DNA of 64,000 nt from Paracoccaceae bacterium (GTDB lineage: Bacteria; Pseudomonadota; Alphaproteobacteria; Rhodobacterales; Rhodobacteraceae). Shown here piece after piece: positions 28,583 to 38,971 of the stretch (the first letter of the stretch is position 1; every line of letters starts with the position of its first letter). The notes beneath the pieces were generated by a model. It did no database searches. It saw only the letters and a program-made list of their open reading frames with translations, and was not told where the DNA came from. The stretch is taken from contig JAFGXY010000043.1 of assembly GCA_016936395.1 (NCBI GenBank), forward strand, positions 1 to 64,000, written 5' to 3'. Made by a program: the position numbers and the translations under genes.

Positions 28583-29589
28583 ACCGATTTCCCCTTGAAC
28601 AGTCCGGTGGGCAGGAACAGCAGCACGATGATCAGGATCACAAAGCTGACCGCGAACTTGTATTCGGTCGTCATCAACTGCACCAATCCCTCGGGCGCCA
28701 GGCTGTCGGGCAGCAGATAGACCGCCACCTTTTTCCACGCATAGGTCACCATCACTTCGGAAAAGGCGATGACAAAGCCGCCCGCAATCGCCCCCAGCGG
28801 ATTGCCCAGCCCGCCGACAATCGCCGCGGCAAAGATCGGCAGCAGCAGTTGGAAATAGGTGAAGGCGCTAAAGCCCTTGTCCAGACCATACAAGGTGCCC
28901 GCCGTGGTCGCCAACGCCGCCGTCACGATCCAGGTCACCGCCACCACCCGGTCCGGGTTGATGCCCGACAACAGCGCCAGGGCTTCATTGTCGGAATAGG
29001 CCCGCATCGACTTGCCGGTGCGGGTCTTTTGCAAGAACCAGAACAGCAGCGCCACCGCAATCACCGCCACGCCCAGCGTCACGCCTTGGCTGGTGCGGAT
29101 CGCAAGGCCCTCTTGCAGCCCGGTCAGCGCCCGGAATTCGCCCGCCGTAAGGATGAACCGCCCGCCATCGGCAAAGCCCACATCGCCGGTGCCGATGATG
29201 AATCGCGTGGCGGCGTTCAACACAAACATCACCCCCAGCGAGGCCATCACCAGAATGACCGGCGCCGCCTTGACCCGACGGTAATAGCGATACACCACCC
29301 GGTCAGTCGCCAAAAGCAGCACAGCGGTCAAGGCAATCCCCACCGGCAGCGCCAGCAAGGCAGTTGGCAGCGGGCCAAAGCCGATCCCCATCGCCTGCAG
29401 GCCCCAGGTGATCAGGATCACGAACACGGTGCCGATCGCCATGGTATCGCCATGGGCAAAATTGGAAAACCGCAAGATGCCATAGATCAGCGTCGCCCCC
29501 AACGCCCCCAGCGCCAGCTGCGCGCCATAGGCAAGCCCGGGGATGACGACGAAGTTCAGAAAGGCCACAAGGGCGTTGAGGATATCCAT
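28579..29589 (-). CDS. livH: Branched-chain amino acid-type ABC transporter permease LivH
   Basis: A 336-residue permease with 8-9 hydrophobic segments. ILRFSNFAHGDTMAIG, near the N-terminus, is the LivH signature, and MRAYSDNEALALLSGIN is the coupling region for the ATPases. It sits 3 bases after livF and overlaps livM by 4 bases. Confidence 0.94.
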   Translation of the reverse strand: MDILNALVAFLNFVVIPGLAYGAQLALGALGATLIYGILRFSNFAHGDTMAIGTVFVILITWGLQAMGIGFGPLPTALLALPVGIALTAVLLLATDRVVYRYYRRVKAAPVILVMASLGVMFVLNAATRFIIGTGDVGFADGGRFILTAGEFRALTGLQEGLAIRTSQGVTLGVAVIAVALLFWFLQKTRTGKSMRAYSDNEALALLSGINPDRVVAVTWIVTAALATTAGTLYGLDKGFSAFTYFQLLLPIFAAAIVGGLGNPLGAIAGGFVIAFSEVMVTYAWKKVAVYLLPDSLAPEGLVQLMTTEYKFAVSFVILIIVLLFLPTGLFKGKSV

Positions 29590-29592
29590 GGC

Positions 29593-30303
29593 TCAGCCCC
29601 CCAGAAACGATTTGCGTACATCGGGGTCGGCCAGCAGGGCCTTGCCGGTATCGGTGAACCGGTTCGCGCCCTGCACCAGAACATAGCCGCGGTCGGCAAT
29701 CTCCAGCGCTTGGCGGGCGTTCTGTTCCACCATCAGGATCGAAATCCCGGTGCGCGCCACTTCGATGATGCGGTCAAACAGCTCGTCCATCACGATCGGG
29801 CTGACCCCCGCCGTCGGCTCGTCCAGCATCAGCACGCTCGGCTGCGTCATCAGGGCCCGGCCCACCGCCACCTGCTGCCGCTGCCCGCCCGAAAGCTCGC
29901 CCGCCGCCTGATGGCGCTTGTCGCGCAGGATCGGAAACAGGTGATAGACCTGCTCCATCGTCTCCCGAATGTCGTCGCGGCGCAGGAAGGCCCCCATCTC
30001 AAGGTTCTCCTCGACCGTCATCGAGGTAAAGATGTTGTGGGTCTGCGGCACAAAGGCCATCCCCTTGGCCACCCGCGCCTGAGGCGAAAGCGCGGTGATG
30101 TCCTCACCCGCCAACCGCACCGCTCCGTGGCGCAGGGTCAGCATGCCGAACACCGCCTTCATCGCGGTCGACTTGCCCGCACCATTGGGGCCCACGATCA
30201 CTGCGATCTGGCCCTTCTCCACCGCGATGGTGCAGCCATGCAGGATATCCGCCCCGCCATAGCCGCCGGTCATGGCATCGCCGATCAGAAATGGCTCAGA
30301 CAT
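29593..30303 (-). CDS. livF: ABC transporter ATP-binding protein LivF
   Basis: A 236-residue ATPase. Walker A is GPNGAGKST, the ABC signature is LSGGQRQQVAVGRAL and Walker B is VLMLDEPTAGVSP. The order of conserved blocks and short length match LivF. It starts 77 bases after livG; that gap holds a dispersed AAAATACCC element. Confidence 0.95.
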   Translation of the reverse strand: MSEPFLIGDAMTGGYGGADILHGCTIAVEKGQIAVIVGPNGAGKSTAMKAVFGMLTLRHGAVRLAGEDITALSPQARVAKGMAFVPQTHNIFTSMTVEENLEMGAFLRRDDIRETMEQVYHLFPILRDKRHQAAGELSGGQRQQVAVGRALMTQPSVLMLDEPTAGVSPIVMDELFDRIIEVARTGISILMVEQNARQALEIADRGYVLVQGANRFTDTGKALLADPDVRKSFLGG

Positions 30304-30314
30304 CGCAAAGCCCT

Positions 30315-30362
30315 TTCCTCTTGGTGAAAATACCCCGGGGTTTGGGGCAGAGCCCCAAGGCC
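30315..30362. repeat. Intergenic AAAATACCC-type element between livG and livF
   Basis: TTGGTGAAAATACCCCGGGG is followed by a TTTGGGGCAGAGCCCCAA hairpin. The same AAATACCC-n-CGGGG core recurs near 47637 and 51704. Confidence 0.5.
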
Positions 30363-30380
30363 GACCCCACCTCGCGAATG

Positions 30381-31169
30381 TCAGCCATGGGCGGCCTCCT
30401 TCATCTTGTTCTTAAGCCCCGTGCCCAGATAGGCCTCGATCACCCGCTCGTCGGACCTGACCTCATCCACCGTGCCTTGTGCCAAGACCTTGCCTTCGGC
30501 CATGCAGATCACCGGGTTGCACAACCGGCCAATGAAATCCATGTCATGCTCGATGACACAAAAGGTATAGCCGCGCTCGGCGTTCAGTCGCAGGATGGCA
30601 TCGCCGATGGTGTTGAGCAGTGTGCGGTTCACGCCTGCGCCCACCTCGTCCAGAAAGACGATTCTGGCATCCACCATCATCGTGCGACCCAGTTCCAGCA
30701 GCTTTTTCTGCCCGCCACTGATCTGGCTGGCCTTCTGATCGGCCAGATGGTCGATGGTCAAAAACCGCAGCACCTCATGCGCCTTGTCGCGCAGGCGGTC
30801 TTCCTCGGCCCGCACCGCGGCGCGGCGGAACCAGGCATTCCACAGCACTTCCCCCATTTGCGCGCCGGGCACCATCATCAGGTTCTCGACGCAAGACATC
30901 GAGCCGAACTCATGCGCGATCTGAAAGGTGCGCAAAAGACCCTTGTGAAACAACACATGCGGTGGCAGGCCGGTGATGTCTTCGCTCGCCATCCGCACCG
31001 TGCCGCTGGTTGGCTTCAACCGCCCCGCCACCACGTTGAACAAGGTGGTCTTGCCCGCGCCATTCGGGCCGATCAGCCCGGTGATCGAGCCGGTTTCAAT
31101 GCGCAAGGACGCGCCATCAACGGCGCGAAACCCGCCAAAGTGGCGGTGCAGGCTGTCAACCTCGATCAT
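30381..31169 (-). CDS. livG: ABC transporter ATP-binding protein LivG
   Basis: A 262-residue ATPase. Walker A is GPNGAGKTT, the signature is ISGGQKKLLELGR and Walker B is IVFLDEVGAGVN, a slight change from the usual DEP. FCVIEHDMDFI is the switch-histidine region typical of LivG. It drives uptake with LivF. Confidence 0.94.
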   Translation of the reverse strand: MIEVDSLHRHFGGFRAVDGASLRIETGSITGLIGPNGAGKTTLFNVVAGRLKPTSGTVRMASEDITGLPPHVLFHKGLLRTFQIAHEFGSMSCVENLMMVPGAQMGEVLWNAWFRRAAVRAEEDRLRDKAHEVLRFLTIDHLADQKASQISGGQKKLLELGRTMMVDARIVFLDEVGAGVNRTLLNTIGDAILRLNAERGYTFCVIEHDMDFIGRLCNPVICMAEGKVLAQGTVDEVRSDERVIEAYLGTGLKNKMKEAAHG

Positions 31170-31239
31170 CCCGTATCCCCTTGGTCCGCCATCATTTCAT
31201 CCGGCATTTTCCGGTGCGGCGGAGTTCTTCTAAGGCAAC

Positions 31240-31260
31240 GGCCCGGGGGTCGCCCGGGCC
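31240..31260 (-). terminator. Stem-loop between the binding-protein gene and livG
   Basis: A perfect 8-bp GGCCCGGG/CCCGGGCC stem around 5 bases lies downstream of the substrate-binding protein gene. There is no U-tract. Such intercistronic stems commonly protect binding-protein mRNA and lower expression of the membrane genes. Confidence 0.5.
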
Positions 31261-31287
31261 GCGCCGATGGCTTGGCTGTGCCGCTGA

Positions 31288-32472
31288 TCAGCGGAACTTG
31301 ACGGTTTCGATCTTGCCGTCCTTGATCTCGATCTCGCGGAAGTTGCCTGCAGACTCGCCGCCGCCGATCAATTCGACTGCCGTGGCGCCGATATAGTCGA
31401 TGTCGGTGCCCGCCGCGATCAGGTCCAGTGCCTTGCCCAATTCGCCGGCAAGGATCGGCTCGCCCGGTGCATTGGCGACATCCATCACCTTGCCCGACCA
31501 GGCTTTCGACTCTGACGACCCCGCTGCCGCCATCGACAGCAGGATCAGCGCCGCCGCGTCATAGCTTTCCCCGGCATAGGCCGAGCTTGGGTCAAAGCCC
31601 GCCGCCGTGGCCAGCGCCTTGAACAACTCGGCGCCTTGCGAATCCGACCCCGGCAATTGCCCGAACGACCCGTTCAGCCCAGGCCCGATATCGGCCACAA
31701 GCTGCTCGCCCACCATGCCGTCGGGCAGCACGAAGGTTGAAAACGCGCCCGCATCCAGTGAGGCCTGGATGATCGACTTGCCGCCCTTGTCGGTATAGCC
31801 CGCCACGACCAGCGCTTCACCACCGGCGGATGCCAGCGAGCCGACTTCGGCCGAGTAGTCGGCCTTGTCGTCATCATGCGGGGCCGAGATCGTCACGCTG
31901 CCGCCTGCTGCGGTAAAGGCTGCGGCAAAGCTGTCGGCCAGACCCTTGCCATAGTCGTTGTTGGTATAGGTCACGGCGACCGATTTGATGCCCTTTTCCA
32001 GAATGATCTCGGTCATCACCACGCCTTGGCGTGCGTCCGACGGGGCGGTGCGGAAGAACAACCCGTCATCTTCGGCATCCGTCAGGCCCGGCGAGGTGGC
32101 CGAGGGCGAGATCATCGCCACGCCATTGGCGCGGGCCACGTTTTGCAAGATCGCCCCGGTCACGCCCGAACAGTCGGCACCCATGATGGCCTTGACGCCA
32201 TCAGCGGTGACAAGCCGCTCGGCCGCAGCCGTGGCCGCAGCCGCGTCGATGCAGGTCGAGTCGGCGCGCACGACGCTGACGGTCGAGCCGGACATGAACT
32301 TGCCCGAGTCGTTGACTTCCTTGATGGCCAATTCAGCCCCTGCCGCCATGGCCGGGGTGATTGATTCCAGCGGGCCGGTAAAGCCCAGGATGATGCCAAC
32401 CTTGACATCTTCAGCCTGCACAGCCCCGGCAAAAAGGGCGGTAGCAGCCGTGGCAAGAAGCAGCTTTTTCAT
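31288..32472 (-). CDS. Periplasmic substrate-binding protein of the LivFGHM-type transporter
   Basis: 394 residues with a clear signal peptide (MKKLLLATAATALFAGAVQA). The type I periplasmic binding fold includes VGIILGFTGPLESITPAM near the start, MGADCSGVTGAI in the middle and VAVTYTNNDYGKGLADSF. This is the HAAT/LivJ-like class that binds amino acids and related compounds. GGGAGTC precedes the ATG. It is the first gene of the transporter operon. The ligand is not known; dimethylglycine, sarcosine or betaine are context guesses. Confidence 0.92.
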   Translation of the reverse strand: MKKLLLATAATALFAGAVQAEDVKVGIILGFTGPLESITPAMAAGAELAIKEVNDSGKFMSGSTVSVVRADSTCIDAAAATAAAERLVTADGVKAIMGADCSGVTGAILQNVARANGVAMISPSATSPGLTDAEDDGLFFRTAPSDARQGVVMTEIILEKGIKSVAVTYTNNDYGKGLADSFAAAFTAAGGSVTISAPHDDDKADYSAEVGSLASAGGEALVVAGYTDKGGKSIIQASLDAGAFSTFVLPDGMVGEQLVADIGPGLNGSFGQLPGSDSQGAELFKALATAAGFDPSSAYAGESYDAAALILLSMAAAGSSESKAWSGKVMDVANAPGEPILAGELGKALDLIAAGTDIDYIGATAVELIGGGESAGNFREIEIKDGKIETVKFR

Positions 32473-32861
32473 TTTTGACTCCCATGTTGGATCGCAATCC
32501 TGCGGCGGAAATTAGTGGGGCGCGGCGCAAAAGAAAAGCGCCTAATCGCCCCGGCTCTTGCCGGCCTGTGCGGCGGTTGGCGGGCCTGCAAGGCTTACAT
32601 CCCGTCACGGTTGCGCAGGGCTGCAAAACAGCGCTCGGGGCGGGCCGGCTTGTTTGACGCAAATGCCCTGCACACCAGAACAGATCATGTCCCGCACCAG
32701 CTTTGGCGTGCTTTGCACCGCCGCCGGGATGGAAAAATCCCTGAAGGAACGGCTCTTGACCAGATGGCAGGGTGCCGGTGCCGGACTCGGCGGGCGGTGG
32801 GGCGGATGACAGGTGCCGTCTGGCCTGTGGCATGGCCCCAAGGCCACGACCGGAAACCGGG
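32473..32861. other. Intergenic region between the GlxA-like regulator and the transporter operon
   Basis: About 390 bases. It presumably carries the transporter promoter. Short open frames on both strands (40-140 codons) have no family resemblance or good ribosome binding site. Confidence 0.5.
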
Positions 32862-33878
32862 TCAGATCGACAGCCGTGTCGGCGGCGTCGGCCCCGTGGT
32901 GCCGCGCTCGCGATACGGGGTGGTGTTGTAATGGCTGCGATAGAATTTGGAAAAATGCGACGGGCTGGCAAAGCCGCAGGCAAGCGCCACGTTGATCACG
33001 CTCATATCGGTCTGCATCAGCAGATTGCGGGCCTTGGACAGCCGAAGTTCCATGTAATAGCGCTTGGGCGAGCGGTTCAGATAGCGCCGGAACAGGCGCT
33101 CCAGCTGGCGGGTGGACATCTCGACCTGATCGGCCAGATCGGCGGGCGACAGCGGGTCTTCGATATTGCCCTCCATCATCTGGATGACCTGGCTTAGCTT
33201 GGGATGGCGCACGCCGATGCGGGTGGGGATCGACAGGCGCTGGGTGTCCTGATCGGTGCGGATGCTGGAATAGATCAGCAGGTCGGCCACGCTGGCCGCC
33301 AGATCGCTGCCATGGTCGGCGGCAATGAGCTTCAGCACCAGATCAATCGAGGAGATACCCCCTGCGGTGGTCAGCCGGTTGCCATCCATCACGAACACGG
33401 CTTTCGACAGCTTGACCTGCTCGAACTCTTCGGCGAACCCGTCCTGATTCTCCCAGTGGATGGTGGCTTTCTTGCCGTCCAGCAAGCCGGCCTTGGCAAG
33501 GGCATAGGCGCCGGTGCACATGCCGCCGATCACGGTGCCGCGCCGCGCCTCGCGCCGCAGCCAGTTCAGGATCGGTCGCGTGGTGGCGCGCTGCACGTCG
33601 ATGCCGCCGCAGACCAGAATGGTGTCGTCCCGGTCCACCTCTGCCAGCCCCATGTCCAGCTTGAACGTCGCCCCGTTGGAACAGGTGGCCGCAACCCCGC
33701 CTTCGCCCGCCAGCACCCAGGTATAAAGCGGCTTGCCGGCGACATAATTGGCCAGCCGCAACGGCTCGATCGCGCCGGCAAACGACATCATGGTGAAACG
33801 GTCCAGCAGCACGAAGACAAAGCGCCGCGCCGGGGCGTGGTCGCAGCTCTTCTGGGCGCGGGCGGGCGGGGTGTGCAT
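32862..33878 (-). CDS. GlxA/GbdR-like AraC-family regulator with DJ-1/PfpI domain
   Basis: A predicted 338-residue transcription factor. An N-terminal DJ-1/PfpI (GATase1-like) sensor domain covers about residues 18-180 ([38 protein letters not shown]). A C-terminal AraC helix-turn-helix pair follows at about 235-325 ([20 protein letters not shown] and [15 protein letters not shown]). This architecture is shared by GbdR, the activator of betaine, dimethylglycine and sarcosine catabolism in Pseudomonas. It lies upstream of the transporter and the demethylase-like gene in the same direction, so it probably controls them. The start could also be ATG 33926. Confidence 0.87.
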   Translation of the reverse strand: MHTPPARAQKSCDHAPARRFVFVLLDRFTMMSFAGAIEPLRLANYVAGKPLYTWVLAGEGGVAATCSNGATFKLDMGLAEVDRDDTILVCGGIDVQRATTRPILNWLRREARRGTVIGGMCTGAYALAKAGLLDGKKATIHWENQDGFAEEFEQVKLSKAVFVMDGNRLTTAGGISSIDLVLKLIAADHGSDLAASVADLLIYSSIRTDQDTQRLSIPTRIGVRHPKLSQVIQMMEGNIEDPLSPADLADQVEMSTRQLERLFRRYLNRSPKRYYMELRLSKARNLLMQTDMSVINVALACGFASPSHFSKFYRSHYNTTPYRERGTTGPTPPTRLSI

Positions 33879-34050
33879 CTTGCGACCTGCATATGTCGGT
33901 TTTTCGGCATTTACGACAGGAAACATGGCGCACCGCAAGGGGCCATCCGGGGGCGTGGCCTTTGCCCTTTCGCCCTTTGCAATCTGCGCCCCAGACCGTA
34001 TACAACGCCGCGACACGACAAACGACCCCGGACACGAGAGGGAGAAGGCC

Positions 34051-35421
34051 ATGACCAAAGGCTGGCAGAAATCGGACTGGCGCGCGAAACCGCGGGTGCA
34101 GATGCCCGACTATCCCGATGCGCCGGCGCTGACGGCGGTTGAAGCCCAGCTTGCCAAGTATCCGCCGCTGGTCTTTGCCGGTGAGGCGCGCAAGCTGAAA
34201 AAGCAACTCGCCCTTGCCGCCGAGGGCAAGGCCTTTCTTCTGCAAGGCGGCGATTGCGCCGAAAGCTTTTCCGAATTCAGCGCCGACAATCTGCGCGACA
34301 CCTTCCGCGTCATGCTGCAAATGGCCATCGTGCTGACCTACAGCGCCAAGGTTCCGGTGATCAAGGTGGGCCGGATGGCGGGCCAGTTTGCCAAACCGCG
34401 CTCGGCCCCGACCGAAGTGATCGACGGGGTGGAACTTCCCAGCTATCGCGGCGACATCGTCCACAGCTTTGAGCCGACGATAGAGGCCCGCCGCCCCGAT
34501 CCGGCCCGCATGTTGCAAGCCTATACCCAGGCCGCCGCCAGCCTGAACCTGTTGCGCGCCTTCAGCACCGGCGGCTTTGCCGATATCCACCGCGTGCACA
34601 GCTGGACGCTGGGTTTTGCCGAACATGACAAGGCCGAACGCTACCGCGAGTTGTCAAACCGCATTTCCGATGCGCTGGATTTCATGACGGCGGCGGGGGT
34701 GAATTCGGAAACCGCCCATACCCTGACCACGGTCGATTTCTACACCAGCCACGAAGCCCTGCTGCTGGAATATGAAGAAGCCCTGTGCCGGGTAGACAGC
34801 ATCAGCGGGCAGAACGTGGCAGGCTCGGGCCATATGATCTGGATCGGGGATCGCACCCGTCAGGTTGACGGCGCGCATGTCGAGTTTTGCCGCGGCGTGC
34901 TGAACCCCATCGGGCTGAAATGCGGGCCCTCGACAAGCGCCGAGGACCTGAAGGTGCTGATGGCCAAGCTGAACCCGGCCAATGAACCGGGCCGCCTGAC
35001 GCTGATCGCGCGCTTTGGTGCGGGCAAGGTGCATGAACACCTGCCGCGCCTGATCAAGACGGTCAAGGAAGAGGGGGCCAATGTGGTCTGGTCCTGCGAT
35101 CCGATGCACGGCAACACCATCAAGTCGCCGTCAGGCTTCAAGACCCGGCCGTTCAACGCGGTGCTGTCGGAAGTGCGCGAGTTCTTTGCCATCCACAAGG
35201 ACGAGCGCACCATCCCCGGCGGTGTGCATGTCGAGATGACCGGCAAGGATGTGACCGAATGCACCGGCGGCTTGCGCGCGGTGACCGATGAAGACCTGTC
35301 CAGCCGCTATCACACCGCTTGCGACCCGCGACTGAATGCCAGCCAATCGCTGGAACTGGCGTTTCTGGTGGCCGAAGAACTGTCGGCGCTGCGCGAAGAG
35401 GGCCGCAGGGTGGCGCTGTAA
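34051..35421 (+). CDS. aroG: Class II 3-deoxy-7-phosphoheptulonate (DAHP) synthase
   Basis: Condenses phosphoenolpyruvate and erythrose 4-phosphate in the first step of the shikimate pathway. The 456-residue product matches the plant-like class II family: [11 protein letters not shown] with the metal-binding cysteine, [36 protein letters not shown] and [15 protein letters not shown]. The ATG at 34051 has GAGAGGGAGAAGG just before it. The gene is divergent from the GlxA-like regulator. Confidence 0.95.
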   Translation: MTKGWQKSDWRAKPRVQMPDYPDAPALTAVEAQLAKYPPLVFAGEARKLKKQLALAAEGKAFLLQGGDCAESFSEFSADNLRDTFRVMLQMAIVLTYSAKVPVIKVGRMAGQFAKPRSAPTEVIDGVELPSYRGDIVHSFEPTIEARRPDPARMLQAYTQAAASLNLLRAFSTGGFADIHRVHSWTLGFAEHDKAERYRELSNRISDALDFMTAAGVNSETAHTLTTVDFYTSHEALLLEYEEALCRVDSISGQNVAGSGHMIWIGDRTRQVDGAHVEFCRGVLNPIGLKCGPSTSAEDLKVLMAKLNPANEPGRLTLIARFGAGKVHEHLPRLIKTVKEEGANVVWSCDPMHGNTIKSPSGFKTRPFNAVLSEVREFFAIHKDERTIPGGVHVEMTGKDVTECTGGLRAVTDEDLSSRYHTACDPRLNASQSLELAFLVAEELSALREEGRRVAL

Positions 35422-35475
35422 AACCAAGTCTGGTTGTGAAATGGGCGGCACCGGGATGGTGTCGCCCTTTGGCGC

Positions 35476-36129
35476 TCAGGCCTTCACCAGCCGCAGATGC
35501 GGCACGCCCGGCTGGGCCCGTGGCGGGCGCAGATCCGGGGCGGCGATGGCGGGTGAGGGCAGGGCACTGTCTTGTGACAATGGCGGTGCCTGATGGCTTG
35601 CCCGCACCCGTTCCAGTTGGGCATCGCTGATCGAAAAGCGCCGCGGCGCGCGACCGATCTCGCCATCCAACTCCAGACAGCCGATCGCCAGATCGCTGGT
35701 GTCGCCCGCGCCCAGCATCGGCAGCACCTGCATGCGCCCGCGCAGGTTGCCCCGGCCAAGGCTGCGCTCGGCCAGCAAATCCAGCGTCAGGATCGCGGGC
35801 GTGCGGAACACGCGCTCAAGCTCGATCTGCAAGCGATCCCGCGCGTCACCCAGAAACAGGCAAGACATCGGCATGCCGCGAATATCCATCGCCATCAGAT
35901 CGTTATAGACCATGCCCGCGATGCGAAACCGGGCAATGCCGGGGGCGATGCGTTCAATCAAGAAGCTGTGCTCCAATGCGTTTGCGATGCCGCGCGGGTC
36001 CACCTTGTCGCGGCGGGGAAGCATTTCGCCGTCACGCAACGCCTCCCAATAGGCGCGCAATTCGCTGATCATGCCCCCATCGCTGCGTCCCGTGCCACCC
36101 TTGTCGCGGCCTGTCCAACCAAAGCCCAT
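35476..36129 (-). CDS. PAS-domain (PAS_5) protein
   Basis: A predicted 217-residue soluble protein with one PAS fold of the PAS_5 type found widely in Rhodobacterales. Residues 25-80 include MLPRRDKVDPRGIANALEHS and GIARFRIAGMVYNDLMAMDI. Short C-terminal proline-rich tail; no output domain. The ATG at 36129 (MGFGWTGRDKGG) follows GGAGTGACGGG. It may act as a one-domain sensor or adaptor; ligand and partner are unknown. Convergent with the DAHP synthase gene. Confidence 0.8.
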   Translation of the reverse strand: MGFGWTGRDKGGTGRSDGGMISELRAYWEALRDGEMLPRRDKVDPRGIANALEHSFLIERIAPGIARFRIAGMVYNDLMAMDIRGMPMSCLFLGDARDRLQIELERVFRTPAILTLDLLAERSLGRGNLRGRMQVLPMLGAGDTSDLAIGCLELDGEIGRAPRRFSISDAQLERVRASHQAPPLSQDSALPSPAIAAPDLRPPRAQPGVPHLRLVKA

Positions 36130-36372
36130 ACCCGTCACTCCTTGCACCCTGTCGCCCGATCCGTCCCTTTGTGCCAAGGGCCGCATCGCTTGCCGCGCCC
36201 GTCCTCTCTGCCCCATGTCCTGCCGGTCTACAGCCCGGCAAGGGTTAAGAATGGGCAAAGCCGCGGTCCCGAATTCCTTACGCAAGTGTTAATCTACACC
36301 AATCCGGATCGGCTATGGGCATGAATCTGGATGCATGGTAAACGCCACAATCGTCGTAAAGGGGGACCATGG

Positions 36373-37269
36373 ATGACCGTTTCAATGACCGGATTTGCCG
36401 CCCGCAAGGGGCAGGGCGCGGGCTTCACCTGGGCGTGGGATATCCGGTCGGTGAACGGCAAGGGGCTGGACCTGCGGCTGCGGCTGCCCGACTGGGTGGA
36501 TGGCCTTGAACTGGCACTGAGGGCCGAGCTGCAAAAGGCGCTGTCGCGCGGCAATGTCAGCCTGTCGCTGAGGGTCAGCCGCGAGGCAGAGCAGGCCGAA
36601 GCCGGTTTGCGCGTCAATGCCCCCGTGCTGTCGGCGGTTCTGGCGGCGTTGCGCGACGTCGAAGACGCGGCGATGGCGGTGGGGGTGACCTTGGGCCAGG
36701 CCACGGCCGCCGATGTTCTGGCGGTGCGCGGCGTGCTGGAAACCAGTGCCACCGACGACGATACCGCGCCGTTGCGCGCCGCCATACTGGCCGACCTGCC
36801 CGCATTGCTGGCCGATTTCAGCGCCATGCGCGCCGCCGAAGGGGCCGCCTTGCAGGCGGTGATCGCAGCCCAACTGGACCAGATCGCCGCCCTGACCGTC
36901 ACGGCGCAGATCCATGCCGAAGCCCGCCGCCAGACCGCAAGCGCCGTGCTGCGCGAGGCACTTGCCCGCATCCTGGACCATGCCGATGGCGCCGATGAGG
37001 CGCGGGTGGCGCAGGAACTGGCGCTGATCGCGGTCAAGCAGGATGTCACCGAAGAGCTTGACCGGCTGCGCGCGCATGTTGATGCCGCCCGTTCCCTGCT
37101 GGCCGAGACCGGCCCGGTGGGCCGCAAGTTCGATTTCCTGATGCAGGAATTCATGCGTGAAGCCAATACGCTGTGCTCCAAGGCGCAGGCGCTTGAGCTG
37201 ACCAGGATCGGGCTTGACCTGAAAACCGTGATCGATCAGATGCGCGAGCAAGTGCAGAACGTGGAGTGA
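36373..37269 (+). CDS. yicC: YicC-family endoribonuclease
   Basis: 298 residues. The N-terminus [13 protein letters not shown] and [18 protein letters not shown] are typical of YicC, and the C-terminus carries [14 protein letters not shown] plus the acidic helix [15 protein letters not shown]. The family has reported stress-linked endoribonuclease activity. It is the first gene of a three-gene run with gmk and a gamma carbonic anhydrase, with a 2-base gap to gmk. Confidence 0.94.
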   Translation: MTVSMTGFAARKGQGAGFTWAWDIRSVNGKGLDLRLRLPDWVDGLELALRAELQKALSRGNVSLSLRVSREAEQAEAGLRVNAPVLSAVLAALRDVEDAAMAVGVTLGQATAADVLAVRGVLETSATDDDTAPLRAAILADLPALLADFSAMRAAEGAALQAVIAAQLDQIAALTVTAQIHAEARRQTASAVLREALARILDHADGADEARVAQELALIAVKQDVTEELDRLRAHVDAARSLLAETGPVGRKFDFLMQEFMREANTLCSKAQALELTRIGLDLKTVIDQMREQVQNVE

Positions 37270-37271
37270 CG

Positions 37272-37919
37272 ATGCAGCCGTCCGGCAAACGCAGGGGCCT
37301 TCTTTTGATCCTGTCCTCGCCCTCGGGCGCGGGCAAATCGACGCTGGCCAAGCGCCTGATGGCCTGGGATCCGACGATCCGGTTCTCGGTCTCGGCCACC
37401 ACCCGCGCGCCACGCCCCGGCGAAGCAGAAGGGCGCGAGTATTACTTCAAGACCCGCGCCGATTTTGAGGCACTGGTGGCCGAGGGCCAGATGCTGGAAC
37501 ATGCCGAGGTGTTCGGCAACCTGTATGGCAGCCCGCGCGGCCCGGTGGAAACCGCGATGCACGAAGGCCGCGACACGCTGTTCGACATCGACTGGCAGGG
37601 CGGCCAGCAGATCCGCAACTCGGCGCTTGGGCGCGATGTGGTGTCGGTGTTCGTGCTGCCGCCGTCGATTGCCGAACTTGACCGCCGCCTGCGCGGCCGC
37701 GCGCAAGACAGCGACGCGGTGATCGCCGGGCGTATGGCCAAAAGCCGCGACGAGATCAGCCATTGGGCGGAATATGACTATGTGCTGGTCAACGACGATC
37801 TTGATCGCACGTTCAATGACTTGCTGACCGTTCTTACAGCAGAACGCATGCGCCGCGACCGCCAACCCGGCCTGTCGGATTTCGTGCGCACCCTGAACCG
37901 GGAGTTTGAGGCCAGATGA
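37272..37919 (+). CDS. gmk: Guanylate kinase
   Basis: Phosphorylates GMP to GDP. The 215-residue protein has the P-loop [10 protein letters not shown], the GMP-binding [13 protein letters not shown] and EYYF, and [11 protein letters not shown] chose ATG 37272 with GGAG directly upstream; a GTG at 37266 would add two residues and overlap yicC. Its stop overlaps the next start by 4 bases. Confidence 0.96.
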   Translation: MQPSGKRRGLLLILSSPSGAGKSTLAKRLMAWDPTIRFSVSATTRAPRPGEAEGREYYFKTRADFEALVAEGQMLEHAEVFGNLYGSPRGPVETAMHEGRDTLFDIDWQGGQQIRNSALGRDVVSVFVLPPSIAELDRRLRGRAQDSDAVIAGRMAKSRDEISHWAEYDYVLVNDDLDRTFNDLLTVLTAERMRRDRQPGLSDFVRTLNREFEAR

Positions 37920-38446
37920 TTTACGCGCTTGACGGTATCGCCCCGCAAATCGACCCGACCGCCTGGGTCGCCCCCGATGCCAACATCATCGGAAAGGTGG
38001 TGCTGGGGCAAGGGGCCTCGGTCTGGTTCGGTGCCACCTTGCGCGGCGACAATGAAGAGATCCGCGTCGGCGAAGGCTCGAACGTTCAAGAGGCCTGCGT
38101 GTTGCACACCGACATCGGCTATCCGCTGACCATCGGTGCCAATTGCACCATCGGCCACCGCGCCATGCTGCATGGTTGTAGCATTGGCGATGGCACGCTT
38201 ATCGGCATGGGGGCCACCATCCTGAACGGCGCAAGGATTGGCCGCGGCTGCCTGATCGGGGCTTGCGCGCTGATCACCGAAGGCAAGGATATTCCCGATT
38301 TCAGCTTGGTGATGGGCAGCCCCGGCCGTGTGGTGCGCAGCCTTGACGCCGAGGGGCAGCTGCGCCTGCTGCAATCTGCGGAAGGCTACCGCGCCAACGC
38401 GCGCCGCTTTCGCGATGGTCTGGCCGCTAGACCTGCACAAGGATGA
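37916..38446 (+). CDS. Gamma-carbonic anhydrase-like hexapeptide-repeat protein
   Basis: A 176-residue left-handed beta-helix protein of the YrdA/PaaY family. Metal-binding histidines are visible in VLHTDIG and [10 protein letters not shown], and the hexapeptide pattern runs through [14 protein letters not shown] and [13 protein letters not shown]. Catalytic carbonic anhydrase activity varies in this family. It overlaps gmk by 4 bases, and its 3' end overlaps the small gene on the other strand by 20 bases. Confidence 0.92.
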   Translation: MIYALDGIAPQIDPTAWVAPDANIIGKVVLGQGASVWFGATLRGDNEEIRVGEGSNVQEACVLHTDIGYPLTIGANCTIGHRAMLHGCSIGDGTLIGMGATILNGARIGRGCLIGACALITEGKDIPDFSLVMGSPGRVVRSLDAEGQLRLLQSAEGYRANARRFRDGLAARPAQG

Positions 38447-38798
38447 TTTTCAGGCCCGGTCCCGCCGCCTCAAGCTCGCGCACGACCATCCGACCGTCTG
38501 GCAACGGTGGGGCCACCACCATCAACGGTCCGCGATAGTTTGCGGCGACAAGCGCCGCGATCACATCCAGCGCATCCATCTTGCCACCCAGCAAAAGGCA
38601 CGCCACCACCGCATCTTGCAGGTGGTTCAACCCGGCACTGCCGATCGTTTCGGGATCCAGAGACAGGATCGGTCGATCGGCAGCAATCACCTTGGCCAAG
38701 GGTATCGGCAGACCAATACCGACAAACGGCCCGACGGTTCCGGTTTTCTGGGGTGGCTTGTCCGACCCATTGTCGGGAAAGGAATTGTAGACAGTCAC
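38427..38798 (-). CDS. Small uncharacterised protein, possibly receiver-like
   Basis: A 123-residue protein without a recognised family. The middle ([20 protein letters not shown]) and the C-terminal half ([20 protein letters not shown] followed by an alternating helix/strand pattern) loosely recall a degenerate response-regulator receiver fold, but no phospho-acceptor site is clear. It starts at a GTG with AAGGAG 9 bases upstream, which supports a real gene. It is divergent from the PhoR-like kinase, about 170 bases apart, and a link to that kinase is possible. Confidence 0.65.
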   Translation of the reverse strand: MTVYNSFPDNGSDKPPQKTGTVGPFVGIGLPIPLAKVIAADRPILSLDPETIGSAGLNHLQDAVVACLLLGGKMDALDVIAALVAANYRGPLMVVAPPLPDGRMVVRELEAAGPGLKIILVQV

Positions 38799-38971
38799 CG
38801 AGTTTCTCCTTGGCGCAAAAGCGACACTAAAACTCGCACAAGCGGGTTACTTGACGCAACGTCACACCACCGTCCCCCCATTTTCCTATAAAGGTGATGC
38901 GGCCCGTATCAAGTCCTTATCTCGCCTTTGTCGCAGAAAACCGCTATGGCGTGACGCAAGAGTAAGCGTGG

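Noticed and set aside
32605-32847. 80-codon frame on the minus strand between the regulator and binding-protein genes
   Set aside because: Odd composition, no ribosome binding site and no recognised family; probably non-coding.
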